A stretch of 64,000 nt of DNA from Prinsepia uniflora (lineage: Eukaryota; Streptophyta; Magnoliopsida; Rosales; Rosaceae): NCBI GenBank assembly GCA_032719365.1, contig CM064862.1, positions 82,457,628-82,521,627 of the forward strand, given 5' to 3'. The notes below the pieces were generated by a model, which saw nothing but the letters and a program-made list of their open reading frames with translations, had not been told where the DNA came from and ran no database searches. A program made the position numbers and the translations under genes. This document shows positions 37,143-47,631 of this stretch, piece after piece (the first letter of the stretch is position 1; every line of letters begins with the position of its first letter).

Positions 37143-37455
37143 ATTGGGCCTGGGAAATATCTGGGCCCATATAAGACAAAAGTCCACCCGTCTAGTAAAA
37201 CATGCAATAGTTCCTCGGAACTTTCGTGAACCGTAACTTTTCCGTCGAACATCCGATTTCGATGTGCCGCCTATCTACGGACTTACGTAACGGTCCTCGA
37301 CCCTCGTGCATCGGACATCCCGGGTCAAAAGTCAACTTTTTACCCTCGTTTAGGGGTAAAATCGTAATTTTTCTATGAACGTCCAATAATGATTAGCCTC
37401 GTTAATCCATAATTAAGTCTTAATTAATCCTTAAAATCAGGGAAGAGTCGTTACA

Positions 37456-37477
37456 CTGCGCATGCGCGTGGCCAACA
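37456..37477. other. 22-bp spacer between copies D and H
   Basis: CTGCGCATGCGCGTGGC followed by the CAACA target duplication of H. CGCG-rich, resembling the CGCG module found inside GL LTRs, so D and H may sit in an older GL fragment. Confidence 0.4.
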
Positions 37478-40400
37478 TATAATGACCCGTCCCGAATATC
37501 GGGATTGAATCTTAATTAATTATGATTTAGAATGACTAATCGGGGATTAGTTGAGTGAAATCGGACGAAACGTGCAAAATGACCGTTTTGCCCCTAACGT
37601 GGGTAAAATGTTGACTTTTAGTTCGGGCGGTCAAACGGACTTTGACCGATGACTGTGACGTAGTTCGGGATGTCACGAGTTCATAGACAGGTGGCACGTT
37701 CGATTCCGACATTCGTAGAGAAAGTTATGATGTTCGGATGTTGAGGGGTATTTTGGTAATTTGGCATGTTAGGGGCCAAATGTTGACTTTTTAACCGGGA
37801 GGTCCAATGGACGAGGGCCAAGGACCGTTACGTAGGTCTCGTCGATACTAATCCAACGACAGGCGGTATGCCGAAATCGGAGATTCGACGACGAAGTTAT
37901 GGTCACGGAATCGGGCTCGATTAACCGAACGAACCGGGATTAAAATAATATTTTAATATGAACAGTACCCGATGACTGTGCACATCCGGATGAGTGACAA
38001 GTGTCACCCATCCCTTGTTTCCAGCTCCATGTTTCCCTCCCAACACTATCATTACAACATCATCATTCCTCCTTCATCATTTTCCTTCCTTTTCTTTGTA
38101 TTTTCTTTCAAACCGTGCACAAATTGGGGGGGGGGGGGGGAATGAACTGGGAGAATTGGCTCCCTTCCTCTGCCGTTCTTGAGAGAAAAATGAGGGATTA
38201 AATAATTGAGATACCAAGGGAAACACGAGGGGTTGTGAGTGTACTGAATTCTGGGTTTCGAAAATTTAGAAAAATTGGGGGGAAATTCGAATAATGAGAC
38301 TTGAGCCGTGAGGATTGGAATTGAAGCTTCATTTAGCTTCCTGAGGTTGTGACGAGTGGAACCAGATCAAAAACGAGAAGAATTGGTGCCGTTTTGGCTC
38401 TGAACGAGCTTGGTGACAGAGGAAGAAAATTGAGCTTGAGTCGTGATCTTGGAGCAATCAAACGGTGTAATTGATGTGGGGAAACTACTTCTCAGGATCC
38501 CACAATGCTTCTGGGTTCATCAATTGGAAGAAACCGGTTGAGATTGACGAAATTCCATGGTTGCACAGTGTACGGCTATCGAGTTTGAGTCGTGGAGTTT
38601 GAGGCTTCGATTTATGCAATTGAGATGGGGAAAGAGTTTACCTATGTCCTTTGAAGCTTCTGGTTGCATCAATTGAAGGAAACCGTTTGATATCGACGAC
38701 TTTCGAAGATGAACAGTGTTCGAGAGTTCTTCGATGTTCATCTTCGAGTCGTGTGATTTGAGGTAGGTTTTGGTGAAATTATTGTTACAGAACTTAAATT
38801 GAACTTAAAACGAAGCTAATTGAATGATCAATTGATGTAATTAAGGATGAATTGATATGATTGGAACCGGGTCGTCTCGCGGGCAAATTGGACCCGTTTA
38901 CCAGACATACGGGTTAGGACGATGCATTGTAGCAGGCGCGTGGGTTTCACGCGCAGCCACTCACGGCGGCGCGTGAGGGCGCGTCCGGCCTAGTCTCAAG
39001 GTGAGGTCAACATGACTTTTGATCCTCTCAGTATAACGAACATTTTAACGTTGGTTTCGAGGAAATCGGATATTGTTTCGATAATGTTCCGCGTATCCGA
39101 AGTTTTGTTTTACGTTTAAAGTACGTATTTAAATTCTGGAAAAATTGGGGAAAATTATATGAAGTATTTTGAGATGTTAGTAACCCTCTATAATGATTTT
39201 GGGCAGGAGTTGTGATTTCCAGAATTTACAGAAAAACGTGCAGCTCGGAAACGAACCGTTTTGAACGGTGTGTGTGAGTGGACTTTGTTTTCTAACCGTG
39301 ATGCATGCATATATGATTTAAAATGCCTTATTATATGATTTGATATGATTTATGTTTCAATCTGGTGATTTCTCGGTTTTATGATTATTATATTATATTT
39401 TGGCACGATTTTCGAGAAATGATGAAATTGATGTTTTGGGCTAGGCCCGGATTGAAAATGATGTTTTGACTCGGGTTATGAGTCAGGAAGTTGAAAATGA
39501 TATTTGGACTCGGATTATGAGTTAGTGATTGATTTCATGGATTTACGTGATCGTGGCAACTCGGGTTTACGGTTACACGGATTTGCGTGAAAATGATATT
39601 TTGGGCTTTGAGACCCAATGGAATTGTGATTTTGATTGGATTTGTATTTCCATGTGATTACATGATGATATTGATGATTTTCGGATTTATAAAGTAAATC
39701 GGGACTTGGGGCTGAGACCCTGTATTGAAAATGATTTTGATTTCAAGCACAACTGTTTTCACTGGTTTTTGTGATGATGATATGTTGCGGATAATTAGGG
39801 CTTTCAGGTGGAAATATGTTTTTCCCCAGAGTGCACCCTGAAGATAACGCTCGCCTTCGGGATGGAAGTGTTTACCTCGAAGAGGTCACGTAGCACGGTC
39901 TTTGTCGTGCAGCCAAGGGAGGCTCGACTCAGACCAGAGTGCTGGATTATATATGGATCTGTAAGTGATGTGTTCACGAGATCCGGATTGCCGGCTAGTG
40001 ATGTGTTCACAGCGGCGGATGCTCGAATTTTGAGCGGTCCTTGAGCCTATTGATTTGCACGCGTTGCAGGGATAAACGTGACTCTAAGCAACAGGATATG
40101 GAAATAAGTCCCGTGGTTTTGTGGAAAATGATTTCGAGGAAACTGTGGTTTTAAATATAAATTGATTTAATGAAAATGAGTTTCAAGGAAAATGTGGACA
40201 TGGAATTTAGAAACATGTTGTTTGTGATTACTTACCAGTTTTGAGTACGGGTTTTTGGTCTTTGTGACTAGGTAATGGTGTTCACATGTTTTAGCCTGAG
40301 AGCCGGGATTTGATGTTTTATAACTTGAACTGAATTGGTGAACATGAGTTTTATGGACCATGGGAAAACGTATTTTGATTTTATCGGTCCACTATTCATA

Positions 40401-40718
40401 CTTGAATAATTTCATACTATTACTCATGTTTTGTGATATGCATGCACGTTTGTGAAAACTGGAGGGTAAGAATGTGTTTTGGTAAATGTTTTTATAAGAG
40501 GTCATTTTTGTCCACTCACACCTTTTCTGTTTTATTAACCCTTCAGGTCGTGGCGCGTTGATCGAGGCTATTCCAGAGGTGGAGGTATGAGCGGGCACAG
40601 GCGCAAATATCCCTTGTCTGGCAGGTGCTGAAGGGTAGTTTCGGACTTTCAGTTGACTTGTCAGACGGGAGCAGGACTGGGCACGGTTAACTTTGTCCTT
40701 CGGGGACGGGTCCTGTCA
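37478..40718 (+). mobile_element. GL family solo LTR, copy H
   Basis: It starts TATAATGACCCGTCCCGAA (TG changed to TA) and ends GACGGGTCCTGTCA (3241 bp). The duplication CAACA lies at 37473-37477 and 40719-40723. It is close to copy A over the front 500 bp. The palindrome at 37988-38013 has one mismatch. Intron-like signals: TTTGAG/GTAGGT at 38763, acceptor GGGCAG/G ending 39206, second donor GTGAGTGG at 39274, acceptor CCCTTCAG/G ending 40546. Confidence 0.88.
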
Positions 40719-40723
40719 CAACA

Positions 40724-40883
40724 CGCGCAGAGAGCGATGGTGGCGCGTGCCACAATGATTCGCCATCTTTCCAACACGAAAGTTATTTTTTATGATCTCA
40801 GGAGTTCAATGGCGTAGTGTTTATATTATTTTGATATCAGATGAGCATAGTTTTATACATTTGAAGTTCTATGTTCATTTTCT
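40724..40883. other. Short CGCG-rich then AT-rich stretch after copy H
   Basis: It opens CGCGCAGAGAGCGATGG and GGCGCGTG, as in the GL CGCG module. It then becomes AT-rich without recognisable content. Confidence 0.35.
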
Positions 40884-41267
40884 AAATTAGGGTTATTTTG
40901 TAGATTGTATGTTTATTTGGAAGGTGATTGTAGTTACTTGGTAATGAGTATAATGTATGAAGAATATGTTTATTTGGAAGGTGATTGTAGTTACTTGGTA
41001 ATGAGTATAATGTATGAAGAATTAAGGGGAAATGAGACTAAAGCTAATTTGACATTAATAGTTTTCTTTGGTAGCAAAAATATGAATGAATTGTGGATAT
41101 TTGAAACATGTACCTAGAGACTTATAATTTCAAGTTGATATAGATATGATCATAATTTATGATAATATGATCATAGGGTGTGTTAGTAACAATTTGTTGA
41201 TGTGATAATACCTGGTATATTATGACATATAATCAATATAATGATTAGGATACTTGAACAATATAAG
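40884..41267. repeat. Tandem duplication, unit 1 (~384 bp)
   Basis: It begins AAATTAGGGTTATTTTGTAG. The same text resumes at 41268. It contains an internal 57-bp duplication that accounts for part of the length difference from unit 2. Confidence 0.85.
40909..41022 (+). repeat. 57-bp direct tandem repeat, two exact copies
   Basis: ATGTTTATTTGGAAGGTGAT starts each copy (40909 and 40966). The period of 57 is a multiple of three, so one frame stays open and reads a 19-residue repeat. No known protein is recognised and coding is doubtful. Confidence 0.85.
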
Positions 41268-41337
41268 AAATTAGGGTTATTTTGTAGATTATATGTTTAA
41301 TTGGAAGGTGATTGTAGTTACTTGGTAATGAGTATAA
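41268..41337. repeat. Tandem duplication, unit 2, left part
   Basis: It repeats 40884 onward up to AGTATAATG and ends in the TATAA target duplication of copy I (41333-41337). Confidence 0.82.
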
Positions 41338-44158
41338 TGACACGACCCATCCCAATCCTCCAGGATTACCGTGGAATGTGCCATGCTCCCGTTTGACACG
41401 AAGTGTCAAACAAGGGATAACCTAATGCCACTGCCCATTCGGGGCTTCCAGAGTGCGCAAGGATGAATGGATGAGGCATGCGATGTCCCAGTTTCTGCTG
41501 CAGTCGCATCCGTGATCAACCTAAAGGGCATTAAAAACAACAAAGGCTGTGAGTGGACGAAAATAAATAAGTTCATAAACACATTTCATAAAGACATTTA
41601 TGCCCTTCACTAAAACGTATGCATGCCTCGAAAACCAGTAATCAAAACATTTACTCAAACAGGACATTAGGGTCTTTGCTCAAAAACCGTAACTCAAAAC
41701 CAAGTGTGGGAACTCAGCCCAAAACTGTAGAATACCAAATCCATAAATACAAAACCAAGTGGGCCACTGCCCAAATCCATAAACACAAATCCAACCGAAA
41801 AACCATTTCATAGATCCAATAGTCCATATTTACCACATAACCATCTCTGGCATCCCAGATGCCTAGCGTCCCAGACGCTTGACGTCCCAAACGTCATATC
41901 TCATGGTATAAGCAGCGCGTGCTACCTGGGGTCTCTCCGGGTCAATATCTCTGACATCCCAGATGTCTGACGTCCCAGACGTCTAATCATAGCAATCCTA
42001 TTCCTGAGTCACTATACGGTCCGGTAGCTCCGTACAATGACCCATCGCAGGCAATGCACCGTGACTTCCCCAGTGTCTCAGACACCTGGAGGAGACCATC
42101 ACATATCCTCGTATCAAGATAGTATATGGAAAACAGTTTAACAAAGCCATTTCAAAACATCTCAATGGGCCCTGCCCGAAATCTCCATAAAACATCACAA
42201 TTCCATTTAAGGTCCTCGACCCGAAATCATGTTTATGAAACATAGGGTCCCAGACCCGAAATCACATTTATAAAAGTCAACTGGGCCTCATCCCCGATTT
42301 TGTAAACCACTGGGCCCCCGGCCCGATCACAAGACTCAAAAGGGTCTCAGTCCGATTTCGTAAACAAACTGGGCCCCTGGCCCGATTACATAATTCAAAT
42401 GGGTCTCACACCCGAGTTCATCTTTCCAAAACCAAAACCATGCCATAGAACCATTATTAAACTCGTAAACCTTGAAATACGTGTAAATCCGGGTTTACCT
42501 CGAAATACGTGAAATCATATAATCCACCAGTGCCACAATCATCATCATAGAAATCACGTATATAAAACATATAAAACAATTATGCATGCATAGTATTTAT
42601 AAAAACCAAAGTCCACTCACAGACCGTCCTACGCTGCCGCCTCGATACGCGTGCCATAAGTCTCCCCGGGCTAATCCGACCTCTCCGGGTCATCCTGACA
42701 TGTTCAAATCATACCCAAAGGTTACTTATAACCTATACAAGTCCATATTAAGAACCCTAAACTTTCCCGGAAAAGTCAACGTGTCCCGTACACGTTTCCC
42801 GAGGTAAAAAACCTCGATTTGACCAACTTAACATTCTCCGATCTCCCAAAACCACCGCTATTGGATCCGGATCATCGAAACCTTTAAAATGGTCCTAGTC
42901 CCACCTAAAAATACGCTCCCACGCGCAGGTCAAAGTTCTTGTCAAATGTTGACCAAAAAGTCAACGCTGACGTCATCATGAACAGTAAGTCAACGATCAA
43001 AAAGTCAACGTGACAACTCGCTGGTCAACGAGTCAACTCGCCGGTGATCGAGTCAACTCGGCGGCGACTCGCCGGAATTTCTCGCCGGAAAACTCCATTG
43101 ATGCCCTAAACTTCAAACTTCGATATCTCACTCGTTTCTCAACCAAATTCGACGTTCTACCTATGTAAATCCATCTACTCGAGCCAAGGATTCCAAAAAT
43201 CAACCCAGAAAGTTTAGAAAGTACTTGGTCCGAAAGTTATGGCCGTTCAAAGTTTCGGCCAGAATTCCGATCATCATTCCGGCCACCTCCGACGTCCAAA
43301 TCCGTCCCAAATTGAACCTACAAGGTCAAGGGAGCTCAAGGAATATAACCGTAGGCTTAGAATCGATCAACAACCATTAAACCAAGTCCACCATTTTTGA
43401 ACTAAAACCATACCTCAAGGGTTTTTGGTTCCCAACCACCTCCGTCGTCGTCCCCGTCGTGCCCAGCTCATCACCGTCACGTCTTAGCCACCCTGGTCAT
43501 TCCCTCACTATCTCAGTTTCTCACACACAAGCACAGAGAAGTTATGGTGATGGAGTGGTGTGTTTGTGGAAATGGTTTCTTCACGGGTAAAGGGAGAATG
43601 AGAGTGAGAGAGAGAGAAATATCTAAATTATATTTTAATTGACTAATGGGGACATGATCCACAATTTAGGAAAAAAAGGAGTGTGGGATGAGTGACACTT
43701 GTCACTCATCCACGGGTCCAGATCAACTCTTGGTTTAAAACAGATTATATTATTTTATTATTATTTTAATTCCAACCTCGGTTCGTTCGATTAATCGATT
43801 TTACTTCTGTGACCATAACTTCTCCATACGACGACCGATTTCGGCATGCCGCCTGTCTATGGATTCGTATCAACTCGATCTACGTAACGGTCCTTGGCCC
43901 TTGGCCATCGAACCTCCCGGGTCAAAATTTAACATTTGCCCACTTTTCAACCAAATGACCAAAGTACCCCTCGACTTCCGAACGTCATAACTTCTTCCTC
44001 GAATGTCGGAATCGGACGTGCCACCTGTCTATGAAATCATGACGTCCCGAACTACGTCACAGTCATTGGTTAACGTCCACTTGACCGCCCGAAGGATTAG
44101 TCATTCTAAACCATGATTAATTAATATTTAATCCCGGAATTCGGGACGGATCGTTACA
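41338..44158 (-). mobile_element. GL family solo LTR, copy I, reverse
   Basis: In window orientation it starts TGACACGACCCATCCC and ends GACGGATCGTTACA (2821 bp). The duplication TATAA lies at 41333-41337 and 44159-44163. It carries the perfect palindrome at 43686-43711, the TGACG inverted repeat near 44038-44062, one TGACGTCA at about 42969, and the framing motifs CTGTGAGTGGAC (~41549) and GTCCACTCACAG (~42611). Confidence 0.88.
43686..43711. promoter_or_regulatory. 26-bp palindrome in GL copy I
   Basis: Perfect 12-bp arms around CT. Confidence 0.75.
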
Positions 44159-44163
44159 TATAA

Positions 44164-44430
44164 TATATGAAGAATGAAGGGGAAATGAGTCTAAAGCTAA
44201 TTTGACATTAATAGTTTTCTTTAGTAGCAAAAATATGAATGAATTGTGGATGGTTGAAACATGTACCTAGAGACTTATAATTTCAAGTTGATATAGATAT
44301 GATCATAATTTATGATAATATGATCATATGGTGTCTTAATAACAATTTGTTGATGTGATAATACTTGGTATATTATGACATATCATCAATATAATGATTA
44401 GGATGATTTACTTGAACAATATAAGAAATT
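44164..44430. repeat. Tandem duplication, unit 2, right part
   Basis: It continues TATATGAAGAATGAAGGGGA and matches 41015-41270, so copy I inserted into the second unit after the duplication existed. Confidence 0.85.
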
Positions 44431-44784
44431 ACAATGTTAGGGTTAATGATTATATAATTGTTGGTGCAAACTTCTAGGAATTGTGTAACTACGGTCTTGG
44501 GTGTATATATATATATCTATATATCTGTATGACTAATGAAGTTATATTTAAGCTATGGCTAATGGGTAATTGAACTTCTACGTTGCACAATTCTGAATTC
44601 TTCAAATAGGTAACTATGCAACTAATAATAAATAATCTTATCTACGGAAATGAAACCCGGATTTGGTTGAGCTAGTAAGATTTCTCAACCTTGTGGGGAA
44701 ATGAGTTGGATGTGGGCAGTAACCCTACAATGTGAGATTAATTTGGTTTAATTAATAATGATTCAAACCGGGTTAAAATTTGTA
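44431..44784. other. AT-rich stretch, no gene seen
   Basis: It contains a short (TA)n run near 44507-44525 and nothing else recognisable. Confidence 0.4.
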
Positions 44785-44866
44785 AGATCCCTTGTCTAAC
44801 AAGAGGTTTTCAGACGGGAACAGAACCGGTCCGGTTTTCAGGGTAGTTTGGGACGGGTCCGTCAAG
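44785..44866 (+). mobile_element. Relic of a GL LTR 3' end
   Basis: AGATCCCTTGTCTAACAAG, then CAGACGGGAACAG, then GGGACGGGTCCGTCA follow the order seen at the 3' ends of copies A, H and J. The rest of that LTR is not visible upstream. Confidence 0.5.
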
Positions 44867-44869
44867 GGC

Positions 44870-46110
44870 CATGTCATCTAGCAACTAGTCTAACCGTTAA
44901 GTTTGACTGACCCCATCAAGTTGACGGAATATGTTAACGTTGTTAACATATTTCTTAAATGTTACCGGCGTCATAACTAATTCTAATGCCGTTAAGTTTG
45001 ACAAAATATTCTGATTCCATCAAACATGATGAAATATTTCGTCAGGGTAACATGATATTCCACCAAGACTATTCAGGCGCGTGGTCATGTGTGGCTTGCG
45101 TGTGCAACTTCCGACTGGCGCGTGATGCCACTTTCCTCTAGCTGGTGCGTTATGCCGCATGAGGCCACTTTCCCAGTCCACGACGGCACGGACAGCTCAT
45201 GGAGCAGTTCTTCTGTCCACAGCGGCAAGTGGGCCTAGTTTTGGAGTATTTCATATTGTCTAAATATGTTTTTATCCTGTTTAGTGTCATTTTAGTCCTG
45301 TTTTGGACAATCTAAGAGAGTTGTCTCGTAGTGTTTGCTTGGAATTGGTTAAGTAATCTTTTTGGTTGAATTAATTTAGAATTGTGATAAGCTTAGAGTT
45401 TACGTGGCTTAACATATCGCGTGATTTCGATTCCCGACTAGTTAGTAAGTGGACCTTTTTCTCAAACTTGACTTTTATGGTAATCTTTTATTTGCATGTT
45501 TTACAGTGATTATTTTATGATATTTCTCGAGCATACTTTGTGTGATTGTTTATAATAGTCTTTGAGCATAATTTATTTGATTATTTTATGATATTTTCTC
45601 AAGCATGTTGTGGTTGATTATTATATTATATTTATGAGCTTTGCCTTATGAGATTACTATATAATATTCTTGTGCCTGTCATATTTGATGTTATTGAGAA
45701 AAATCGATAGATGTCCTTAAGATAATTGATTTGATATATGACTTTTAAATCGAGATGATAGTTGTATACTCGACTAGGAGTCTCTTATATTTCAACTCTC
45801 AAGTACTCATTTGTTGGCCACAGACTAATCTCCACATGATTGATCACCCACACTCACTCAAAATACTAATTAAATAGCATCAGTTTGTCCCCGAGCTCTA
45901 GGAGACACAAGGTGATGGTGCTTAGCACCGAGCTTTCACGTAGTCAAGGTGCATGAGAAAATTATAGATAACTAGCTTGCCATAGGGCATAAATTGAGCG
46001 ACTCAAGAACCTAATTAGTGGGTTAGTTTTACACTTAAATTCTTGTAAGGTCCACCCACCTTTCTATTTTGTACCCCTCAGGTCCCAGTGGTACTTCACG
46101 CTTTTTTGAG
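44870..46110 (+). mobile_element. Old, end-less GL-type LTR relic
   Basis: Sequence similarity to other copies is mostly gone, but the order of landmarks is kept. A CGCG-rich module lies at ~45075-45165, donor-like TTA/GTAAGTGGACC at 45445, and ACCCACCTTTCTATTTTG with acceptor CCCTCAG/G ending 46081. It is the most diverged member seen. Confidence 0.5.
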
Positions 46111-46904
46111 AAGTTTACAATTACTGCTCTGATATTCACACCGATAGTTTAGGAATGACACACCAAAAATTGGGATAACTCAGACAATTATTTGAACTAT
46201 ATGATCATCAAAATAGTGTATTATGATCTATACTTCCACTGTTATGGTGAAATGATAATTGGTTTTTACGAATTATGTTTCACACAATCTCCTAAAACTA
46301 ATTGTTTAAATCTTTTGGCTTTTGTTATATGGACATCATCATTCGAATGTCGACCAATATACCTTTAATTTGGTGTCCTGGTGGACTTTACGGGTCGAGC
46401 TTGTCACTTTCTTCTTTAGCTTTTATTTTCTTGTGTATATTAAAAAAAATGCTACAGTAGGAACACAACTTCATAATTCAAGCTAGAGTCGTGAATTTCT
46501 TCATTTTTTTCATTATATTCCAATACCAAGACGTGCAAAAAATTGCTTCAAAGTATGTAGGAACAAAACTCAATTCGTGCTAAACAAAGAACTTTCAAAG
46601 AGATTGATAGGTGTTACAAGTTCTTCTAAATACTTGCATCCAATTATTTGCAATTATTTTGTACTTTGAAGTTCATAATTTTTAAATAGTTTAACCTAAG
46701 TGCTTGGTACTTTGATGTTACTCATCCAAACAGAGCCTTAGATGCAAGGCATTTAGATGAAATTTACTTTGAAAATCCCTTATCTAGCTCTTGTGGTATG
46801 TTCATTTCAAATCCATTGGTACTTTAAAATTCCTCATTTAAACTAATTTAAACTAAACTACTTAGAACGTTGAAGTTCCTCGTCCAAACATCCAAAGTTT
46901 CAAG
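46111..46904. other. Intergenic AT-rich sequence
   Basis: No coding frame, RNA gene or clear repeat was recognised. Several TACTTTGAAGTT-like phrases recur here and in the inverted repeat that follows. Confidence 0.4.
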
Positions 46905-47100
46905 GAATTTTGACAAAATTAGTTAAAAATAAGAAACTTCATAAGTTGCAATGAATTTCAAATGATTAGAAGTAAGACACTCTAATAAAATTTATAAGTG
47001 AAAATTCTCTATTTAGTTGTTTTGCTATACTCATTTCCGTTATACTTTGAAATTAGTTATTTTTAACTAATTTCGTCTAAACTCCTTGAAATTTTAAAGA
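46905..47100. repeat. Inverted repeat, possible MITE
   Basis: Arms of about 35 bp: TTTCAAGGAATTTTGAC with AAAATTAGTTAAAAATAA near 46912, and the reverse complement with a few mismatches near 47057-47092. The ~110-bp loop is AT-rich. True ends and target duplication were not determined. Confidence 0.4.
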
Positions 47101-47446
47101 TCACCATCGACTAATAACTTATAACCCAATTTCAATCTTTAAAAAAAAAATTCATACTGTACTTATGTGTTGGGCAGCCAAAGTGTACAAGAAAGTTGTA
47201 CATATTGGTTCTGTGAATAGTTGTTACATTGAATTTAACTAGAGCTAGTGACCCAAAATGATCGGAATAATTTGGTGCAAAACAAAACTTGGGCAACCAA
47301 ACCAAACTTGGGCAACAAACCCAAGCCTAACCAAAGGCTCTAATGGAAGGAATTGTAGCACAATATACAGCTTGATGTGATAAATTTCACGAATCAAATT
47401 ACACACGCATAACACAGAACAAATTCACATTTGAGTGAATTGTTTG

Positions 47447-47452
47447 TTTATT
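47447..47452 (-). terminator. Possible PDX1 polyadenylation signal
   Basis: AATAAA on the minus strand about 180 bp after the PDX1 stop codon. The position is plausible; there is no transcript evidence. Confidence 0.35.
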
Positions 47453-47631
47453 GATTTTGAAGTTATAGAAGTAAATGATCAAGCAGAAAAATAAGTTCAT
47501 ACATTATCAAGCAGAAAAACTAAAATCAATGCTACAGAGAAGAAAGAACCCAACAACAAAACGACGATAATAATAAAAAGCTTAATTTTTTACATGTAAA
47601 TAAGTAAAAACCACCAAATTCAACCTCTGTA

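Larger units (their letters stand above)
22455..37455 (-). mobile_element. GL family LTR, copy D, reverse, split by C and E
   Basis: Three pieces belong together: ~22455-23038, 26142-27188 and 36446-37455. Removing C and E, with one copy of each target duplication, joins them into a reverse GL LTR of about 2.6 kb. The element's first base is at 37455 (reverse complement of TGTAACGACTCTTCCC). The other end, near 22455, is too diverged or deleted to place: homology to copy I is clear only from about 22500. No target duplication was found (CTGCG follows 37455). The 26-bp palindrome is at 37117-37142. Landmarks CTGTGAGTGGAT (22645) and GTCCACTCACAG (26889) are present. Confidence 0.72.
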
